From Armillaria gallica (Eukaryota; Basidiomycota; Agaricomycetes; Agaricales; Physalacriaceae): a stretch of 64,000 nt of DNA. The position numbers and the translations under genes were made by a program. Positions within the stretch are counted from its first letter, which is position 1; every line of letters starts with the position of its first letter. A model generated the notes under the pieces. The model was not told the origin of the DNA, ran no database searches, and worked only from the letters and a program-made list of their open reading frames with translations. Positions 24,266 to 35,772 of the stretch are shown here, in pieces. The stretch is taken from the NCBI GenBank assembly GCA_037576215.1, contig JBANDB010000016.1:1054001-1118000 (forward strand), read 5' to 3'.

Positions 24266-26756
24266 ATGGACGAAATTTACTCTCAGACTGATATATTGGA
24301 CTCGCCGGATGTCGATGATTCGAGCTTGTTGACCCCAACTTCGATTATGTCTGGGTCGAGTTCTCCTACCCTTGACGAAGTACCCGATACTCCAACGTCA
24401 GCGCAGAAGAAGAAAAAGAAGAAAAAGTCCAAAAAGTCGGCTAAAGCCAAGTCAGAGGCGGCGGCGAAGTTGGCAGACGAAGACCGTCCTCCCGTTCTCT
24501 GTATTAGCAGGAACAAGCATTGGAGATACATTAGCTCTTACCACGTGCGTCTCCTTTTTCCTGTACTATCTTCTTTCGAACTTAACAAGAGAAATAAATA
24601 GGGACCTTGGCTGCAACTTCCTATCGAACTGCTAGAATCCTTGTTGGTGCTTAATCTCGACCCTGCGACGCTGTCGGCTGCAGAACCAAGGATACCCTCC
24701 ATCCCCCCCTCCCCAAACAACTCCACCAACACCAACCGTATCCGAGACCGCAGCTTTCGCGACCTCTCGCCTCCCGACTCCCCACGCAGTCTGCCCCTCC
24801 CTCCGCCCATCCCCCCACCGAAGCCCGGCAAGGCTACCCCCCCGCCTATCGACCCAGGGGTCTTCCGGAGCGTCACCTCCATACGGCGGCTCATCGACGA
24901 GGCAGCCGAGTTGTCCGTCCGTGCTTCGTCCGGACTTTCTGCAGCCGAATTGGGGTCCATGCGCGGAGGGCTCGGTGGAGGGAGCCCGTGGGCGGCGGCA
25001 CAGACGCTAGGGATTAACCCCCTGGGAAACGTGGGCGGGAATGGGAGGAACGTCGCGATGTCGGCGATGCGTATTCATAGGTTGAGGGCGTTGGCGGTGC
25101 AGAAGCTCGCACAGGCGTACAAGGCAGACGAGATCGCGTCGAGTGTCATGGTCATGCAGGGTGGTAGTGTGTTTGATGATGTAGCCGAAAGAGTACTCAA
25201 AGTTGGTGGGTGCTATATCGTTCACATATGTTTTAAACATTTACAAATACACGATGAACAGATCCCAACGATGCGGACGCGAAATACGTCCATTTCTTTC
25301 ACGAGAAGATTCCTTCTCGCCAACTTGCCGAGTCTACCACGACCCAAGTCCTCGACGAGCTTATCCGAGCTCAGCCTCAACGACTGGAATTTTACCGTAC
25401 GCGTGGAATCGTTCGCTGTTTCCGCGATGAATACCCCGAGGCGACCAGAGACTTCACCTATGCTCTCAAAGAGTCCCGAGCTGCGCGCAAAGCCAAGGTA
25501 GGCCACACGGACCGTGGTGGGCCCTCCGAATCGCGAACGAAGAGCACTAAGAAGAGGAAGAACGGGAGCAGTGGCAAGACGAACGGGCAGGCCCCTCCCA
25601 GCGGCACGAGCACCATAGACTCGTCAGTCGAAGGACCAGACGGGGAGCCACTCCTCATCCACCCGTCTGTTCTCCCCGACGCCCCAGATCCGATCGAGCC
25701 GCAGCTGCTGTTCCTGCGCGGAGCGGCATACCTCCAACACGCCGTCTTCCTCATCGAAGGCGCCGTCCTCCAGCTCGAAGGGATACGCAAGGCCCCGTCC
25801 ATCGACGGCGCCGAGCTGAGGCTGTGTTATCTGGAGAACGGGAAGTACGGGGAGTGGAGATGGGGCATCCTGATGGTCCGCTTGGGAAGATAGGTAGTGC
25901 GAAGGCGAGGGCGTACAGAGATGCACTTGGGGAGGGCAGGTTCAAGGACCAGGTTACTTCACTGCTGAAGAAGAGTATTCGCGACCACGACAAGTTCCTC
26001 GCCCACTTTGACACTCTCGAGTCGCCCAATTCTTTCTTTGATAGTGAAGGAGACTTGGCGAAGCAGGTCGAGTACGCGTTCCTGCTCTCAGAGTCTATCC
26101 GGCCCGGGAACCACTCGAACGGGTCCTCGCCCCCGTTCCCGTTATCTGATACACCGGCGATGTTCACGACGTACCACCCCCTGCTCGTGGAGAGCCATTT
26201 CAGCGTGCTCATCTGCCAATTGATGCTCGCTGACTTTTCGGGGCTCTTGAAGCGGTTCGTCCGCACCGCCGCGCTCGTCGACGGGCTCGAAGGGTACCCA
26301 GTGTTCCTCCCCCCACGGTCGATGGCCCAAGCAGAGTTCATCGAGGTCCTGGAGCGCCTCGCCGGGGGATGGAAGAACGGTATTCAGCCTCATTCTCTCT
26401 CTAGGGGCCGTGCGAAGGGAAGGCTGACTATCGCTCCGCCTCCTTCGCCTGTTCCCATCCCGGTGAACACAGGGTCGTCCTCGACTGGGGCTGGGAGTTC
26501 GCGTGATGACAGCTCGTCGTCGGGTAGTGGGTCCCCGCCGCCGTGCCGCCAGGACGCGGACGAGGCGCTGGACTGTGCGAGGATCTTGTTGGCGCCTGTG
26601 GTTAACCGTCAACGGGAACGTGCGGAGAGGGCTGCTGCTGACAAGGCGGCGGGTGCGAAGAAGAAGCCGTTGCAGATTAATATCCCGCTTCACGGGCCGA
26701 GGGTGGAGGTTATTTTGGCGTGGTTGGGAGCGGTTCATTTACCTGAGTTGGATTAG
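24266..26756 (+). CDS. Conserved basidiomycete protein of unknown function, TPR-like helical region (~792 aa)
   Basis: Exons are 24266-24544, 24602-25205 and 25262-26756, with introns of 57 and 56 bp. The ATG at 24266 follows a pyrimidine-rich leader. The N-terminus has SIMSGSSSPTLDEVPDTP and a Lys block, then RPPVLCISRNKHWRYISSYH joined to GPWLQLPIELLESLL. A Pro-rich segment and RIHRLRALAVQKLAQAYKAD follow. Exon 3 holds TPR-like helices (QRLEFYRTRGIVRCFRDEYP and EATRDFTYALKESR; LLFLRGAAYLQHAVFLIEGA). The C-terminus is LHGPRVEVILAWLGAVHLPE plus LD. I know this domain order from agaricomycete hypothetical proteins, but no function is established. One G appears missing in TACGGGGAGTGG (25849-25852), which shifts the frame inside a conserved stretch. 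Because the rest is well kept and GC-rich, a sequence error is as likely as a real lesion. Confidence 0.8.
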
Positions 26757-26904
26757 GGTGGTATTTATTGAGATTTGACTTGCTTAATATTCTATATTGA
26801 TATCTATGTATTGATCTTTACTATAATGAATACTGTCTTGAGTGCTCATGCCCAGTCAAAAGTCTGGAGCAACTCTAGAGATGTGGGTAGACTCCTATAG
26901 AACA

Positions 26905-27035
26905 CACATCCCTAGGTCCACTTGGAAAGATAGATGATGTATTGAAGGATTAGAACACTGCCTCACTGAAAAAGAGTATCTGTGACCACAACAAGTGTTG
27001 GAATATATGATCACACTCTCAGTCATACTATGTAC
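26905..27035 (+). pseudogene. Decayed, CpG-depleted partial copy of the preceding gene
   Basis: The fragment follows parent positions about 25873-26095, shortened. GGTCCACTTGGAAAGATAG matches GGTCCGCTTGGGAAGATAG. ATCTGTGACCACAACAAG matches ATTCGCGACCACGACAAG. CACACTCTCAGTC matches CTGCTCTCAGAGTC. Most differences replace CpG by TpG or CpA. No open frame remains. Confidence 0.7.
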
Positions 27036-28604
27036 ACCAGACTTTGCCCCGAAAAATCGATAGCTATTATAAGGTGGTTACATCCTTTAAATGAATTATA
27101 ATCACCGGATCACTTTGAAATAACTGCCTCTATATTATTCGCCTTTTAGACCACCTAATTCATCAATATAAGTAGGATAATGTTCTTATATAGTCAGGCA
27201 ATTATTCTGCATATAAGCAGCAGGTTTATTGACCAGGTCATACTAAGAAGAATAAACACCATGTATTGTGAACTCTATGCAACTACAATACACATGATCT
27301 ACAGACACTGGTGGATACCTTCATTGTCACCTCCCATAAGAATCAAGACCACCATCGAAGTCAGCACAGAAGCCACAGTCCCCCAATGACTACACCAGAA
27401 AAAAACTAGAATCAGCAGACATCAAATGCCAAGGATGAGAAAAGACATACCACTGCATAAAATGGACTATGAGAATGCATGGCTGGGAGGCATTGAACAA
27501 ACTTGAATATTGGGCCACCAAGGAAGAGCAGGACATCCAACTGTTTAGATGTATCAGTTAGGTGCATACAAGCATCTCACCAACACTTACTGTGACCGAT
27601 TCCAGAGGGCACCATGAGAACATGACATCTCTTGGGAATATCCTTCTGCTGTTGCATTCAGTGGAATTGCATGGCATGGGCATTTTTGAGTGTGCATATA
27701 CTCAGTCAGGGATCAACCTGTTGCATCAACAAAGTCAGCTTGCATATCCTGAATCTCCCAGGAATGTACCTTCTCATGTCCCACTATCCATATCACCAAG
27801 AATTGACTGCCTGTTGAGATCAGGAACCTCCGAGTCATGCCATCAGCCCCAGGGTCCTTCAGGTCGCTCCCAGTGTACATGGACTCCATGTCCTTGGCTC
27901 CCTGTCTGAGTGCCAACTGCTCCAGTATGCCCCTTGATCTTCATCATCATTGCTGTCATGCTGCTCTGGTCATTGTAGAAGTTGTCCAAAAGTTGTTGTA
28001 GCCATTACCAGTCACCACTGATGCCGACACGTATCAGAACTGTCTTCACTAGCATGAACCCACAGCTGCTCCAATGAATCTACAGGAATCATGAGGCAGC
28101 CAATGGAAATACATAAAGGCTTACCATCTATACATGCAAATTTCTGGCTTGCCTGGCATTGCCATGCTGCATCTGAGAAATGGTCAGGCCTGCAGCATCT
28201 GTGCATTCAGTATGAGCAAAATACTCATGATAGATGAGGGCAGTTGCAGGCTCAGTGTGTATTCCAAAGCAGTTGAGGCAGAGGTGGTGGTTGTGGTCGA
28301 AGACAATGTGTGACATAACACAGGTGTGGTTCCTGTCAAAGGTGATGTGTGACATGGCAAATCGATATGATAGGTAAGCCAGGACTTTTGAGAAAATTTG
28401 CGAAGTCATACTAATAATCTACAAAGGTTATCAGGAGATTACACCATGTATTAGGATGAATAACAGCAATGACAGTATATGCTAAATACCAGTCACTTAT
28501 CTGGCAATTACAGCAAGTAAAAACCAAGTAACTGCGGCCATTTTTTCAGGCCAAAGTCCAGTGGTACTGATTTTGAATATATAATTATGCAAACACTCAC
28601 CACT

Positions 28605-29426
28605 ACTACTGTTCAATTTTGACTGTAGCTTCATGGTGTGTTATGCTTTATAGTGGCTGGGCCATAGCTTCATGAGGTCAAGTTATGTATTACAGTTTAT
28701 AAATTTAGCTTCATTTTCAATTTGATACTAGAGTATGGAAGCCTTCAAAGTAGCTTGAGGTTTTAAAGGTATGGGGGATTTAGATATTTTGTTATATTAC
28801 TTGTATATACCTTCCATATCAGAAGAATACATGTAAGGTAGATGACACCCATATCTGAAATACGTCATGTGGGGTAGCCAGATTCAGACAATTGGCCATA
28901 GGCTGTTGCCTGTTGTACATATTGTGAAAAGGAAAAATAGAAGTTGTCAATATGTATCTCAAGGACTGTCATACCAAGCAGTTTTGCGAGAGCTTTAATA
29001 TTCAGAGACTAGTTAGCAAAATAACAAATTTGAGGTGATTTTGAGGTAAATCTCTATCTCCTCCCTGAGTTTTCACTTTTATGTGAAATCCCATGGACTG
29101 GGATACCTTAAGATGGTAACAATTCAATCCTATTTTTCATTTGGAGCATAACATTGGTGTCAAAAGAGCTGCAGCCTAAATTTATGGCTTTCTTCCCATT
29201 TTGGCCACCCCACGTGATGTATTTCGGATATGAGTGTCATCTACCTTAGGAGGTGAAATTTTTAGATTTTTGTGAGAAAATTGGACCAAATTAGGCTGTT
29301 TAAATTTGGTCATCAAGATCCCATAGCTTCACACAGCCCTGTTATGTGTTATGCATTACTAGAAGCTTCACTTCATTGGTCCCTGTTACACATTATGTGA
29401 ATTGATGGTTGAAATTGAACAGTAGT
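28605..29426. mobile_element. Inverted-repeat element (non-autonomous DNA transposon candidate)
   Basis: The outer ends ACTACTGTTCAATTT (28605-28619) and AAATTGAACAGTAGT (29412-29426) are exact inverted repeats of 15 bp. A second, inner pair is stronger: 28833-28879 against 29209-29255, about 47 bp with few mismatches, including GGTAGATGACAC and its complement. There is no coding sequence and no clear target-site duplication. Confidence 0.5.
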
Positions 29427-29579
29427 CATGCTGCTAGAGGCAACAAAAAAATAAATACTAAGAAAAGCCAGTTTTTATGTTAGCTTCATAGTATATATAT
29501 ATCAACAAAGAAACAGAATTTAGGTGATAGGTAAGAAAAGAGATAAATACACAATTTGGAGAGATAACCAATAGTATCA

Positions 29580-30943
29580 CTAATCTCTTGGTGCACTGAT
29601 TATTACATTAGGATCATTGTCTGGTTGATTTTTCTGACCCTCAAGAATGTCCCCAGATATAACACTCTTGTTGGCAGTCTCTTTCTCAGATTCTGCTGGA
29701 ACATGATGACAATATTCATTATCCTGCTCCTGGTGTGCTTCTAGATCGTCATCAAGGATAGCACTTGTCATGCCAGAATATTGCTGAGAGCTTGTTTGAC
29801 TCTGGCCTCTAGGACCAGCCCCAAAACGAAGTGAAGATGCAATGCTTCCCTGCCATGAATTATCTGGGCGAGCATGACCAGCAGCAACACGTCCAATGAG
29901 AAGAGTTGGAGCAACACCCTATATTATTTATGTAAGATGTGAAAATGCAGAAAGAATATAAACAAACCTTTGCAATTGCTGATAGTGCATCAAAATAATG
30001 CAATAATACAGATTCACGAGCAGTGAATGCCACATATAAGATCAGAGATAATGAGTAAATGGCTGAGGACTCAATGAGAACCTCTATAACATGATAGTAA
30101 GCTTTGAGTTTTCCTCCAGCTTCAGCTCCAGCTCTTGCAACAGTGACAATGCGGAAGATAATAAGCAATGTGCACAGTAATGTTGATGCAAGAGCAAAAG
30201 ATGAATAGAGTGACAAATAGCCCACTGGATAGTCGCTAGGATTGGTTACCTGTTGATAGGTAGCAATGCATTTGCATACTGCATCAAATAAGTAAATCAG
30301 CAATACAAAAATATATTTACATAATCTCACCAATTCCTGAAACAAGAAGAAGAATAGGAAGTAGAACAATCACCAACTGCTGTCCCCACACTATCCAACA
30401 TCGCCAAATCTATCAATTTTATGAGTAAGTTATAATGAAAATAAATTATACACACTATGAGAGAGTCTGAAAGCAAAGTACAAATGGGATCTGTAACATC
30501 CATACCCAGTACTGTTATATCCATGATAACAAAGATAACCAGATATTTGGTCCAGATGTTCTGTCCATTTTTGACCAGGAAAGAGTATGTGAATAGCCAA
30601 TTAAAGGCAAACACTATGGTGCCACCAATATAGATGAGAGTTATGATAACAACCATAAATCGTCCAACAGGCCGAGATTTATTTGTGACTGACATTATCA
30701 ATTATCAGTGTGAATGATACAGTAGACACATTTCTCTTACAGATATTCCACAGTGTAATTGCAAGAATTCCTGTGTATATGCCTAGCATAGCCATAATTA
30801 AGCTGTATCCCAAGTTCAGATAGGTGTACTGTGTACACACCATGTAAGAAAAAATAAAGAAGGTTTGCATTCACTGTGGCATCAATATCCACAATCAGAT
30901 CTTCATAGGTAAGACCTGGTACAATGCTGGTTGAATTGGCCAT
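29580..30943 (-). CDS. Multi-pass membrane protein, WRCW.VWG family, copy 2 (CpG-depleted)
   Basis: The ATG is at 30941-30943 (MANSTSIVPGLTYEDLI). Segments in order are LLYFFLHG, then across an intron IYTGILAITLWNI, then NKSRPVGRFMVVIITLIYIG and GTIVFAFNWLFTYSF. Next come IWRCWIVWGQQLVIVLLPIL, YSSFALASTLLCTLLIIFRI, YHVIEVLIESSAIYSLSLIL and GVAPTLLIGRVAAGHARPDN. The tail is SWQGSIASSLRFGAGP followed by an acidic, Ser/Gln-rich stretch. All key blocks of copy 1 are kept and, with about six short introns, can be read open. Yet the DNA is AT-rich and almost free of CpG, unlike copy 1. It may therefore still be coding but silenced or methylated. Function is unknown. Confidence 0.62.
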
Positions 30944-30944
30944 T

Positions 30945-32830
30945 GATAAAAGTCAGAGTGGTCTGTGGGAGAGGAATGAGAATCATTTCATGCACCGTTC
31001 TTTTTATGTACCCTGCTGTGGCACAACAAGATTAAAGAAAACTTATTGAATATCAGAAAGATGATCAGCAGTGCCCTTTGCAATGTTGGCAAAGGAGGAA
31101 GTTTGTCTTTTCTATTGGATTCTGTAATATCAAAGTTTGATCAAAGTGCATCTGATGAATTATATGATTGCTGGAGGTTTGAAGCCGCAGAGATGGCTTG
31201 ACTCTCACAAACGTCTACCTCCAACATGAGAGTCACATCAATAATCTCCACAATAAGGACTCGGTAGCAGATGCTATAATAAGCGACAAGTTTCACAGCC
31301 GGTTTGGTACAGAACGCTCAGACAAAACTCCCGTATGAACGTAAAGTATCCCTAGTCCATTGATGGATGCAACACGGCTGCATAGATACAGTACTGATAT
31401 GTTCACAGAACCTAACAATTACGTCCACAATACATGTAGGTGGTGTCGGAAAATGTATTGCAAGGTGCTAAATTTGCAGGAGAACATTGTGTAGCGTGCG
31501 TGGAGCACCATTACAGCAGGGTATTAGTATATCATGATGAACTCCCATATCACGCCAATGATAAATTCGGCGTTGCATGAATCAGAACGGGATTATGAAT
31601 GCGGTGGTTTACACTCCATGTTTACCGAGTGGAGCTTCGTAAGATGAACCCAAAACATGAAAGGAGAGGACATACGATGGTTCCCCTGGTTATCCTAACA
31701 AATTCTTTATATGTGCCCCACCCCACCGTGATACTGCGCACTCCCTACGAGGCCGACCAAGCCGCCGCAATCAGAGATATTTGCCTGATGGCCAAACCGG
31801 TAGCCGTCTTGTCACCTAAATCTACTGGCCGTACGTCGAATCGTCCTATTTGCAGAGGAGACAAACTCTTCCTATGAGCGCTGGCTTCTGTTCCCCGTTC
31901 ACCGAACAGAATGTCAGATATAGCGATTGAGGGCCAGCAATTGGCGACGCGGTTGTCAATACTGGCGAGAGTTCGTATTTCGAGGCCCTTTGAGTCATGG
32001 AACAAAAGCATAGTGTAGGAGACGTTCGAAAGAAAGAAAACAAGAGTGCCGATGGTGATAGTGGTAGGAAGACAAATTTGATCGTGACCGCCTGCTCTCT
32101 AACCACGACCACTGGTCTGATCCGTACTGATCCCGTCCTTCCGGGAAAAACCATCCGATTATCGACACGATGAACGTAAAAGGGTTTTATGGAGTGATAT
32201 TGGCGCAACACCACGCCTGGGGTCGGGCTTATTAGCCAATGAAGGGGACGGCGAGCGAATGAACACAGGCCGAAAGGTACGTTCTTCATGCGCTCGAGCT
32301 GCTCAAAGTGGTATTGACGCAAATAGGCTTAGTTGTCCCAGCACGTAGCTCGGCGTCAGAGCATATCGCATCCAATACGCTTCTCTTCCCTCTCTTTCTG
32401 GACGACTGCTCAGCGACACGGGTCCATTAAAGTGCTCAACATGCGCTCGGGGCAGCAGGGACCACGTATTGGCGATGTCACGGCAGCTTGAGCAGGCGAT
32501 AAATCTGGGAATACAGTGCGCACTATCCCTATCGTCCAATCATCGCTAACCGTTCAGCTTTCCCCAGACCCAGGCGATGGAACCGGATCATGGTGCCATT
32601 ATCTGCAACGGAAAACCTATTACACCGACTTTTCATGGCCCGGGTACCTACACACTTTTCTCAGCAACCTTTATGCCACTTTCCTATAGTTTCTCCGGTG
32701 ACAACCCTGGCCTGATAGCAGCAGGTTCTTCAATTTGGTGTAGTAAACGCCGCATGTGCCCGGTCTTTACGGTGGGGATACTAGTAAGATACGATAATCA
32801 AAAGGGATCAATTATCGTCGTAGATATGTA
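30945..32830. other. Diverged duplicated region upstream of membrane gene copy 2
   Basis: No intact gene was recognised. The segment 31440-32110 (minus strand) resembles 22000-22900. The part from about 31950 to 32755 is repeated in inverted orientation at 36780-37730. The minus-strand frame at 31745-32011 (MLLFHDSKGLEIRTLA..) recurs as MLLFIEAKSLEIWTLTA at 37690. It is probably the first exon of an unrecognised, decayed gene family with a shared promoter. Confidence 0.5.
31950..32755 (+). repeat. Inverted duplication, left arm
   Basis: The reverse complement of 36780-37730 matches this arm along its length, with roughly 75-85% identity by eye and small indels. Anchors are CACTATCCCTATCGTCCAAT, CAACGGAAAACCTA, GGCCTGATAGCAGCAGGTTC, CTCAAAGTGGTATTGAC and AAAAGCATAGTG. 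Confidence 0.75.
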
Positions 32831-32840
32831 TGCTGTTCAT

Positions 32841-33408
32841 AGGAAAACGAATCTCTGGCAATGGTACGTCCGGATTTCTTTGCAATCACGGACGATAGAA
32901 ACATTCTTTTTCAGGCTCAAGAAGCTCCCGACGCCAACGAGGTACCAATTGGCTACATTTTCGTTCATGACGGAATCATCGTCGCCAAAGCCAGGAATCG
33001 GACGAACGAATGTATGCGCGTTTCTTTTACTTGCTCAAATACGGGTATCGAGACTACATCTTTCATAGGTTTCTCGACACGCGGAGCTAGAGATCGTTTA
33101 TATTGAACAAACTTTGGTCGAGGCCTTGTCTCGACGTGACGGTCGACCTGCGCATCATGTGTGGGTCTGCCCTGTGGCAATTGGGCATCAAGTCTTCTAC
33201 GGGTCCGCCAACGACAGATTTGGAGGATGTGAGAGTATCTGGGGACGAACGAGTACGTTGTCGTATGTATCATCCTGAGCTTGGCTTATGTTTGTCATAG
33301 GACCTATCATCCGGCGTATCCAGTGTACAAGGCTATTGATGGATATCCGCGGAGGCTATCATAATTCTTCGTTGGCTCAATATAACAGAGAACATAAATA
33401 GTGCGTGA
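32841..33408 (+). pseudogene. TAD2-like tRNA adenosine-34 deaminase, broken copy
   Basis: Exon-like pieces spell the cytidine-deaminase fold of TAD2/ADAT2, the catalytic subunit that makes inosine at the tRNA wobble position. They are LAM, then across a 51 bp intron (32864-32914) AQEAPDANEVPIGYIFVHDG and IIVAKARNRTNE. A further intron (33012-33068) is followed by RHAELEIVYIEQTLVEALSR, with the HAE zinc/catalytic motif at 33078-33086. Next come MCGSALWQLGIK, VFYGSANDRFGGC and a C-terminal EAIIILRWLNITENINSA ending at TGA 33406-33408. Lesions: the exon after 33068 does not join in frame. The expected EPCIMC is DLRIMC, which loses the first zinc Cys and changes the Glu-Pro pair. The frame shifts between GIK and VFYG. 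Since TAD2 is essential in yeasts, an intact gene should exist elsewhere. Confidence 0.8.
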
Positions 33409-33409
33409 C

Positions 33410-33835
33410 TGCATCATCCTGGGTTTGCTTTCCCTTCACTCATCATGAAACTCTTCCAGCACCAGTTCCAAAATCGAAGGCGAACCACGTCCTCAAGACA
33501 GAAATACTTTCAGAATTGCTCCACAAACACGAGTGAATATATTTCGCTTTAATCCACATTGTTTTCCGGGGCCCCACCAAACCGCGAGCCGAACATCTGA
33601 CCTCCAGAATATGTTTGGAGCAAGGTCAACGTCATCAAACACCGGTAGACCCCGATAGTTCCACTACTCGGATGCGTTCGTCACTCTGACTATCGCCTTT
33701 CAACGGGGCAAGGCTCGTCCTGTCATTCATTCAAGCCAGCACTGGAACTATTACGGTACTCACAGCACTGCGTAAGCCATGTTCGATACCCCTGTGACGA
33801 CTTCTCTTCTCACAGGTCCTTTTAGAATGCCGCAT
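33410..33835. other. Intergenic, nothing recognised
   Basis: This is a short gap between the TAD2-like pseudogene and the F-box pseudogene. It probably holds the decayed upstream region of the latter. No domain or clear promoter element was found. Confidence 0.35.
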
Positions 33836-33839
33836 AGCC

Positions 33840-35025
33840 GTGACTCATCTGGTCTACCACGATAAATTTACGATGCGGCGAGCTGCAGGATCGCAAGTGA
33901 TCTTTGCTGCGAGTGTCCTTGGCTTGCAGGGCGCTTTGTCCGAGAACCAAGGTCCATCTGTTCTCTTCCGCCTCATTGTTCATTGTACAACGAATCCAGC
34001 TGCAGTCGCCTCCTCGAATTGATTGCCTTGTCTCCAAACCTTGCCTCTTTTTTCAAATCCCTTTGCATCTCGCTCACGGGCGTGGATGGTCAAGACCCCA
34101 GGAGCAAGGCTCAAAGTGATTGAATCACTTGTCAATCTCACCCAACTAACCCTTGCTGGGGTAGACTGGTCCCAACTGCCGGATAGCGTTGTTTCCAGCC
34201 TCCAATCCACTCTTACCCCTCTCTCGAAGTGTACGCGCCTTTCTGCTTTAGGCCATAGGCATCGCTCGTGCAAAATTCGCCTGATTTGCAACGGGCGACT
34301 TTCGCATGTGCAAAGGACTTCGCAGGAGATTGCCATTTAGATCATTCCCTCCATCGTACCCCGGCTCCGGTTGAGTTGCATATCGGCGACTTCTTAGGAT
34401 CTTCGGGTCCGGCTGAGACCCTTCTGAAGATGGCGACATTGTTTCGTTCTTGTCCGTTTTCCTTCAGATATATCGATATGCTCAACGTCGCTTTCTCCGG
34501 TCAGAGTCGTGTCGTTCGACAACGTCTTAGCCAGTATCTAGTCCTCCTAGGCACTTCCTTCAGGTTTTCTCAAAGTGAGTCATATTGCGCCAGGTGTGTT
34601 TTAATCTTTTGAGCGAACATCCCCGTATTAACTTTGCTTATAGTTATCTAGTATCTCTTCAGACGATTGATGTCTCTAGTGTCAAAAAAATCGCAGTTAG
34701 ACTCCCCAGGAGCGACTCGACTTTCTTTGGCCGGGACTCTCAGATATTCGAGTGGTGGATCTCCAACACCTCTGCAGTAACGGAACATTGCGCCATTCGT
34801 TCAGTTATCTTCACAATCGTATTGCAACGGCCCGGAATGTGGAGGCATCCCGTGTTGGATTGACGTTCTTACGGGATGTCTTCATTGGAGCACGATGCGA
34901 TCACCTTTCAACCGCGACCAGCGGAATGGGAGACATACACGATGCGTATGGAGGGAAGATTCCCTCTACTAAAGCAGCTTGGCCGCAAAGTAGTGTTGAA
35001 TGCCACGGCACTCTAGCAATCCCTT
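33840..35025 (+). pseudogene. F-box protein pseudogene, fourth and most diverged copy (opposite strand)
   Basis: In shifting frames the sequence keeps the backbone of the F-box gene at 17250-18528. SLACRALCPRTKVHLFSSAS corresponds to SLVCRDLYPRTRVHLFHSVS. KVIESLVNLTQLTLAGVDW corresponds to KVIEPLINITSLHLESLGF. PVELHIGDFLG corresponds to PIELVIDDLTP, and FEWWISNTSAVTEHCAIRSV to FDWWIANFKKVNHHNSIQTI. EWETYTMRMEGRFPLLKQLG corresponds to EWEEAKMLVEGEFTQLKQIG. At least three frame changes separate these blocks, so no full product is possible. It is older than units A-C by divergence. Confidence 0.8.
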
Positions 35026-35039
35026 CTGCGCGGTACGTA

Positions 35040-35770
35040 ACTATCTATCTTCTTTGACTGTGCGCTCTATCTAACATGAATTCCAGGTTTCTGCGTAGTA
35101 GGGATCTCTAGGGAGATATCGGAAGCGACAGCTTTGTGCACAAAGATGATCTCAGGACCTATTGTGAGACGGTCGTCGCATGTTGAAGGTCCCCAGGATG
35201 GTACCGTCGGTATCAGCCCGTAAGGCGCCCTTCAAGGCCGGGCAAGATAACGAGATGTTTATTTATGGCGAGGGTGATCGGGCGGTGGCAGCAGTGCAAA
35301 TTCAGTCGTAGAAACTCTTCGCGTCACCTTTTTTCCCGATTCGTACCGTCTTTACCTAGGCCTCTTTACCCCACTTTTCTCAGCAACTTCAGTATGTATG
35401 TCACGGTAGCCATCACTTACAAATGTAGACCTGACGCTCCTGAAAGTGTTGATCTTTCTCCAGTAGGTTGCATAATCGATTTTGGTTGGTTTTACTCGTT
35501 TCGTCGGCGGTGACTAACGTTGCTCGATCTTTCATGCTGACCATCATCTTTATCGGACAATAGTGCATATCATAAGCGCATGTAATTCATAGATATCATG
35601 ACATCGACTCTACTAAAATACATATAATCCTACATACAACGCAGAGTGACATAAACGAAGGCATGCGTAAAAAGAAGGCAATGTAGATTACAATCTAGTC
35701 CAGGCTTATAGATATAATTAATTTGATGTGTGTAGAGGGCGTTGAGGGTATTGGTATATGGTATCGCATA
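35040..35770. other. Intergenic, nothing recognised
   Basis: This is the downstream flank of the small gene at 35773-36371 and the tail of the F-box pseudogene region. It becomes AT-rich after 35560 (likely 3' untranslated region and terminator of the minus-strand gene). No coding domain was seen. Confidence 0.35.
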
Positions 35771-35772
35771 AA

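Larger units (their letters stand above)
26760..31000. other. CpG-depleted, TpG/CpA-rich block
   Basis: Reading through, CG dinucleotides are very rare. There are about 3 in 29581-29880 and 4 in 28401-29000, against roughly twenty in a comparable 300 bp of the paralogous gene at 19.7 kb. TG and CA are abundant. The pattern resembles DNA with a long history of CpG methylation and deamination. The block holds the gene fragment above, the inverted-repeat element at 28.6-29.4 kb and membrane gene copy 2. The stretch 27040-28600 has no gene I recognise. The minus-strand frame 28128-28409 is His-rich, with no domain match. Confidence 0.7.

Noticed and set aside
25458..26738. Long minus-strand open frames over the conserved gene at 24.3-26.8 kb
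   Set aside because: They are Arg/Ser-rich mirror images of GC-rich coding sequence. The plus strand has conserved motifs and correct splice sites.
32303..32539. Minus-strand open frame in the left inverted arm as a gene
   Set aside because: The same DNA in the right arm (36780-37730) does not keep the frame, and no domain is visible.
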